Positions 4,311 through 5,807 of a DNA stretch of 5,807 nt are shown in pieces. Numbering within the stretch: position 1 is the stretch's first letter; each line of letters starts with the position of its first letter. The DNA comes from Oscillospiraceae bacterium UBA3851 (lineage in GTDB: Bacteria > Bacillota > Clostridia > Oscillospirales > Oscillospiraceae): positions 1 to 5,807 of the forward strand of contig DGHJ01000016.1 of the NCBI GenBank assembly GCA_002392625.1, in the 5' to 3' direction. Made by a program: the position numbers and the translations under genes. The notes beneath the pieces were generated by a model. The model did no database searches and had not been told where the DNA came from. It saw nothing but the letters and a program-made list of their open reading frames with translations.

Positions 4311-4793
4311 TTACCATTTTTTGACGCTTTCCACGTGCAAAAACCGCGCCTGCCGGAACACGTAGGTGTCCAGCGGACGATCCAGGGCGTCGAAGCTGTG
4401 GGCCGCCACCAGGATCTCCGGGTCCGTGGCGGTGATGACGGGAGAGTGATAAAACGCCCCGCCGCTGTCGGCCAGCTGGACGATATCGCCGGGCAGAGCC
4501 TGGCTGCGCTTCACCTCCCTGGCGCGGGGACCCACGGAGCGGTTGCCGACCAGAAAGCGGTAAAGATACTCCACCCCCGTCCAGGCGGCGGTGCGGTCCG
4601 CGGCGGTGCGGTAAAACCAGCCGGTGACAGGGGTATAGTTCATGACCCCCGCCCCGGCGAACAGGCACTGGGAGGCAAAGTTGGTGCAGTCGCCGCCCAC
4701 GCCGGAGAAGTCGTAGTAGGCCGGATTTCGGCCCATGGCCCACCGCCGGGCGTAGGCCACGGCGGCGGCGCGGTTGTAGGGCACCTCCCGCAT
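4311..4793 (-). CDS. Amidase_6-family putative amidase
   Basis: A 160-residue protein, a stand-alone Amidase_6 domain (PF12671; papain-like/NlpC-CHAP fold). It opens with YNRAAAVAYARRWAMGRNP (6-24), then YYDFSGVGGDCTNFASQCL (26-44) with likely nucleophile Cys36. AWTGVEYLYRFL and GDIVQL (102-107) follow, then FYHSPVIT (114-121) with candidate catalytic His116, and AAHSFDA (130-136) with His132. The family is common in sporulating clostridia and is presumed to act on peptidoglycan or peptide bonds. There is no signal peptide, so it probably works in the cytoplasm or forespore compartment unless exported otherwise. The ATG starts 3 nt after the sodC stop with only a weak ribosome site, pointing to translational coupling. 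Confidence 0.88.
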   Translation of the reverse strand: MREVPYNRAAAVAYARRWAMGRNPAYYDFSGVGGDCTNFASQCLFAGAGVMNYTPVTGWFYRTAADRTAAWTGVEYLYRFLVGNRSVGPRAREVKRSQALPGDIVQLADSGGAFYHSPVITATDPEILVAAHSFDALDRPLDTYVFRQARFLHVESVKKW

Positions 4794-4796
4794 GGC

Positions 4797-5234
4797 CTAT
4801 CCGCAGCGGATCATGCCGCAGGCCAGTTTAGGCCCGGCGTTTCCGGCGGGCTGGGTACGGAAGTCGTCCGCCCCGCTGTGGATCACCAGGGTCCGGCCGA
4901 TGATCTCCGGCAGGGTGAACCGGTCCGTCAGCACCGAGAGGTACGCTTTTCCGCCTACGTTGAGCAGGGGCGGCAGATCCCCCTGGTGGCGGGGATGGGG
5001 CTGCATTGAGCCGTTCAAGTGGCCGCCGGTGCGGGGAAATCCCCGGCCCTGACAGCTCCTGCCCTCGTGGATGTGGAGGGCGAAGAACGGGGTCTCCTGG
5101 GGCAGGCCGGACACCTCAACGGTCACCAGCACGCCGTCCGGCCGCTGGAGGAACCGGACCTCGCCTTGAAGTGCCGGCGCCGTTGCTTCACCCCGGATCC
5201 GGGCGATCGCCCCGGAACACGAATTGGGAGTCAT
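4797..5234 (-). CDS. Cu/Zn superoxide dismutase family protein (SodC-like)
   Basis: A 145-residue single-domain Cu/Zn SOD (PF00080), which converts superoxide to oxygen and peroxide. All expected metal ligands can be matched: H54 and H56 in ALHIHEG, bridging H72 in TGGHLNG, H80, H83 and D86 in HPRHQGDLPPL, and H119 in LVIHSGADD. C61 and C139 (ACGMI) are placed to form the family disulfide. In GNAGPKLACG, Lys136 replaces the substrate-guiding Arg of eukaryotic enzymes, which may lower or alter activity. No signal peptide is visible, unlike most Gram-negative SodC, so it is predicted to be cytoplasmic. The start ATG has GGAG (5243-5246) 8 nt upstream. It is the first gene of a probable sodC-amidase operon and is preceded by the structured leader candidate. 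Confidence 0.92.
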   Translation of the reverse strand: MTPNSCSGAIARIRGEATAPALQGEVRFLQRPDGVLVTVEVSGLPQETPFFALHIHEGRSCQGRGFPRTGGHLNGSMQPHPRHQGDLPPLLNVGGKAYLSVLTDRFTLPEIIGRTLVIHSGADDFRTQPAGNAGPKLACGMIRCG

Positions 5235-5278
5235 GACATCATCTCCTTCTCCCCATTTCTATGCCAGAGGTCGCCGCT

Positions 5279-5368
5279 GCGTCACGCCCGGTTCAGCGCC
5301 TCACAGACGATAGCATATCCCACGCGATCACCGCCCCTGTCTGTTTTGTCCCTATCGCACCGTGACGC
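5279..5368 (-). ncRNA. Structured leader/ncRNA candidate upstream of sodC
   Basis: On the minus strand an 8-bp perfect helix (GCGTCACG at 5361-5368 with CGTGACGC at 5279-5286) encloses two crossing 6-bp perfect helices. CGATAG (5352-5357) pairs with CTATCG (5308-5313), and ACAGAC (5339-5344) pairs with GTCTGT (5304-5309). The last two partners are adjacent (sharing two bases), as in an H-type pseudoknot. The 3' edge lies about 33 nt before the sodC ribosome site, a riboswitch-like position. I cannot assign a known RNA class, and the inverted repeats could equally be part of a dispersed DNA element. The strand is inferred from sodC. Confidence 0.35.
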
Positions 5369-5402
5369 TCCCTGAAAAGCTAACGGTTCTACATACGCCG
5401 AA

Positions 5403-5436
5403 CGCCCCCTGATGAGGAATATCTCATCAGGGGGCG
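5403..5436. terminator. 14-bp perfect hairpin, terminator-like but without a T-run
   Basis: CGCCCCCTGATGAG (5403-5416) pairs perfectly with CTCATCAGGGGGCG (5423-5436) around a GAATAT loop. It lies about 30 nt past the stop of the right-hand gene, where a terminator is expected, but neither strand has a U-run after it. It may be a 3'-end stabilising hairpin, a regulatory-protein site, or an insulator between that gene and sodC. Confidence 0.45.
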
Positions 5437-5465
5437 CGCTGCTCAACAAACAGTTATTGGGACGC

Positions 5466-5807
5466 TCACTTGAACAGTCCGTAATTGCTGTTCTCCGGGT
5501 ACATCTGCACGTCCTGGTAATAATAGCTTTCGCCATCGTAATACGGGCCGGAGGCGTTGTCCTGGATGTAGGTGTACATTTCCTTCATGGTCACGGTGCC
5601 GTCCCCATTGGTATCCGCCGGCTTGCTGCCGGAGGCGCCCTGAGCGAACCAGTACGGGAAATAGTTATACGGGTCCGAGCTCTCCTGCCCCCAGCTGCTC
5701 TGCTGATGGGCGGCGGCAGTGAGCACATAGAATTTTGAATCGCAGAATTCGCCGGTGTTGGGCTGATCGCCCACGCACTCGTCAGCCGCGGCAAAGGTCT
5801 TCACCGC
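5466..5807 (-). CDS. C-terminal fragment of a caspase/legumain-like peptidase with EF-hand loop (candidate)
   Basis: Only the last 113 residues are present; the 5' part lies beyond the right edge. Visible are SKFYVLTAAAHQQSSWG (24-40), DPYNYFPYWFAQGASG (45-60), a canonical EF-hand calcium loop DTNGDGTVTMKE (65-76, ligands D65, N67, D69, E76), then MYTYI and a final VQMYPENSNYGLF. The order of a 'vyvLTAa..qSsW' strand, an 'F.y.l.qG' helix, a D-x-D/N-G-D-G segment and a 'Q.Pq.y..nS' end resembles C-terminal parts of bacterial caspase-like/C13-type cysteine peptidases. The catalytic Cys/His would lie outside the window, so the assignment is tentative. A dockerin-like or other calcium-binding secreted protein is the alternative. 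Its base composition is less GC-rich than that of its neighbours. Confidence 0.55.
   Translation of the reverse strand, partial: AVKTFAAADECVGDQPNTGEFCDSKFYVLTAAAHQQSSWGQESSDPYNYFPYWFAQGASGSKPADTNGDGTVTMKEMYTYIQDNASGPYYDGESYYYQDVQMYPENSNYGLFK

Noticed and set aside
4123..4743. Minus-strand 206-codon ORF through the amidase gene
   Set aside because: Most of it is a shadow frame of the amidase (Gly/Arg-rich); only its last 23 codons have an independent promoter, ribosome site and terminator.
5282..5536. Minus-strand 84-codon ORF over the sodC leader
   Set aside because: Its first third is antisense-frame reading of the peptidase gene and the rest runs through the 14-bp hairpin and the structured repeats. 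No start signal or family match; the structure explains the region better than a protein does.

Overview
The window looks like chromosomal DNA of a GC-rich, spore-forming, anaerobic Firmicute, most likely an Oscillospiraceae-type gut clostridium. The evidence is a spoVAD-spoVAE sporulation pair, GC-rich third codon positions, GGAGG-type ribosome sites, an Amidase_6 protein, and short dispersed palindromic repeats of a kind I remember from that family. The genus cannot be fixed from the sequence alone.

Layout, left to right. (1) 1-194, minus strand: two tandem tRNA-Leu genes (one cut by the window edge, one complete with anticodon GAG) behind a textbook TTGACA-17-TATAAT promoter. (2) 255-1347: a Sir2-family NAD-dependent deacylase (minus) divergent from a small ArsC/Spx-fold protein (plus) whose expected N-terminal cysteine is serine. 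(3) 1348-1586: no gene. It holds three related palindromic repeat units in alternating orientation and a hairpin with a T-rich tail. (4) 1587-2183, minus: a 198-residue protein with 16 cysteines and several zinc-ribbon-like pairs, function unknown, with its own sigma-A-type promoter. (5) 2261-3797, plus: spoVAD and spoVAE behind a candidate forespore sigma-G promoter. They are separated by 100 nt of tandem GC-rich hairpins, and spoVAC, the usual upstream partner, is absent. (6) 3801-4110, plus: a copper-chaperone-like HMA protein with its own promoter and a strong bidirectional terminator. (7) 4123-5234, minus: a Cu/Zn superoxide dismutase-like gene closely followed by an Amidase_6 gene, then a 23-codon cysteine-rich ORF that has its own promoter, ribosome site and shared terminator. 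(8) 5235-5465: no gene. It holds nested and crossing inverted repeats that could fold as a pseudoknotted RNA ahead of sodC, plus a 14-bp perfect hairpin. (9) 5466-5807, minus: the C-terminal part of a caspase/legumain-like peptidase candidate with a canonical EF-hand loop, running off the right edge.

Functional picture: SpoVAD and SpoVAE belong to the machinery that moves dipicolinic acid into the forespore. The CopZ-like protein binds a soft metal, probably Cu(I), and SodC is a copper enzyme about 740 bp away, so a loose metal/oxidative-stress theme is possible but is inference. The two most unusual items are the self-contained 23-codon Cys-rich unit (4075-4268) and the structured leader candidate upstream of sodC (5279-5368). 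Neither is explained by the recognised genes.
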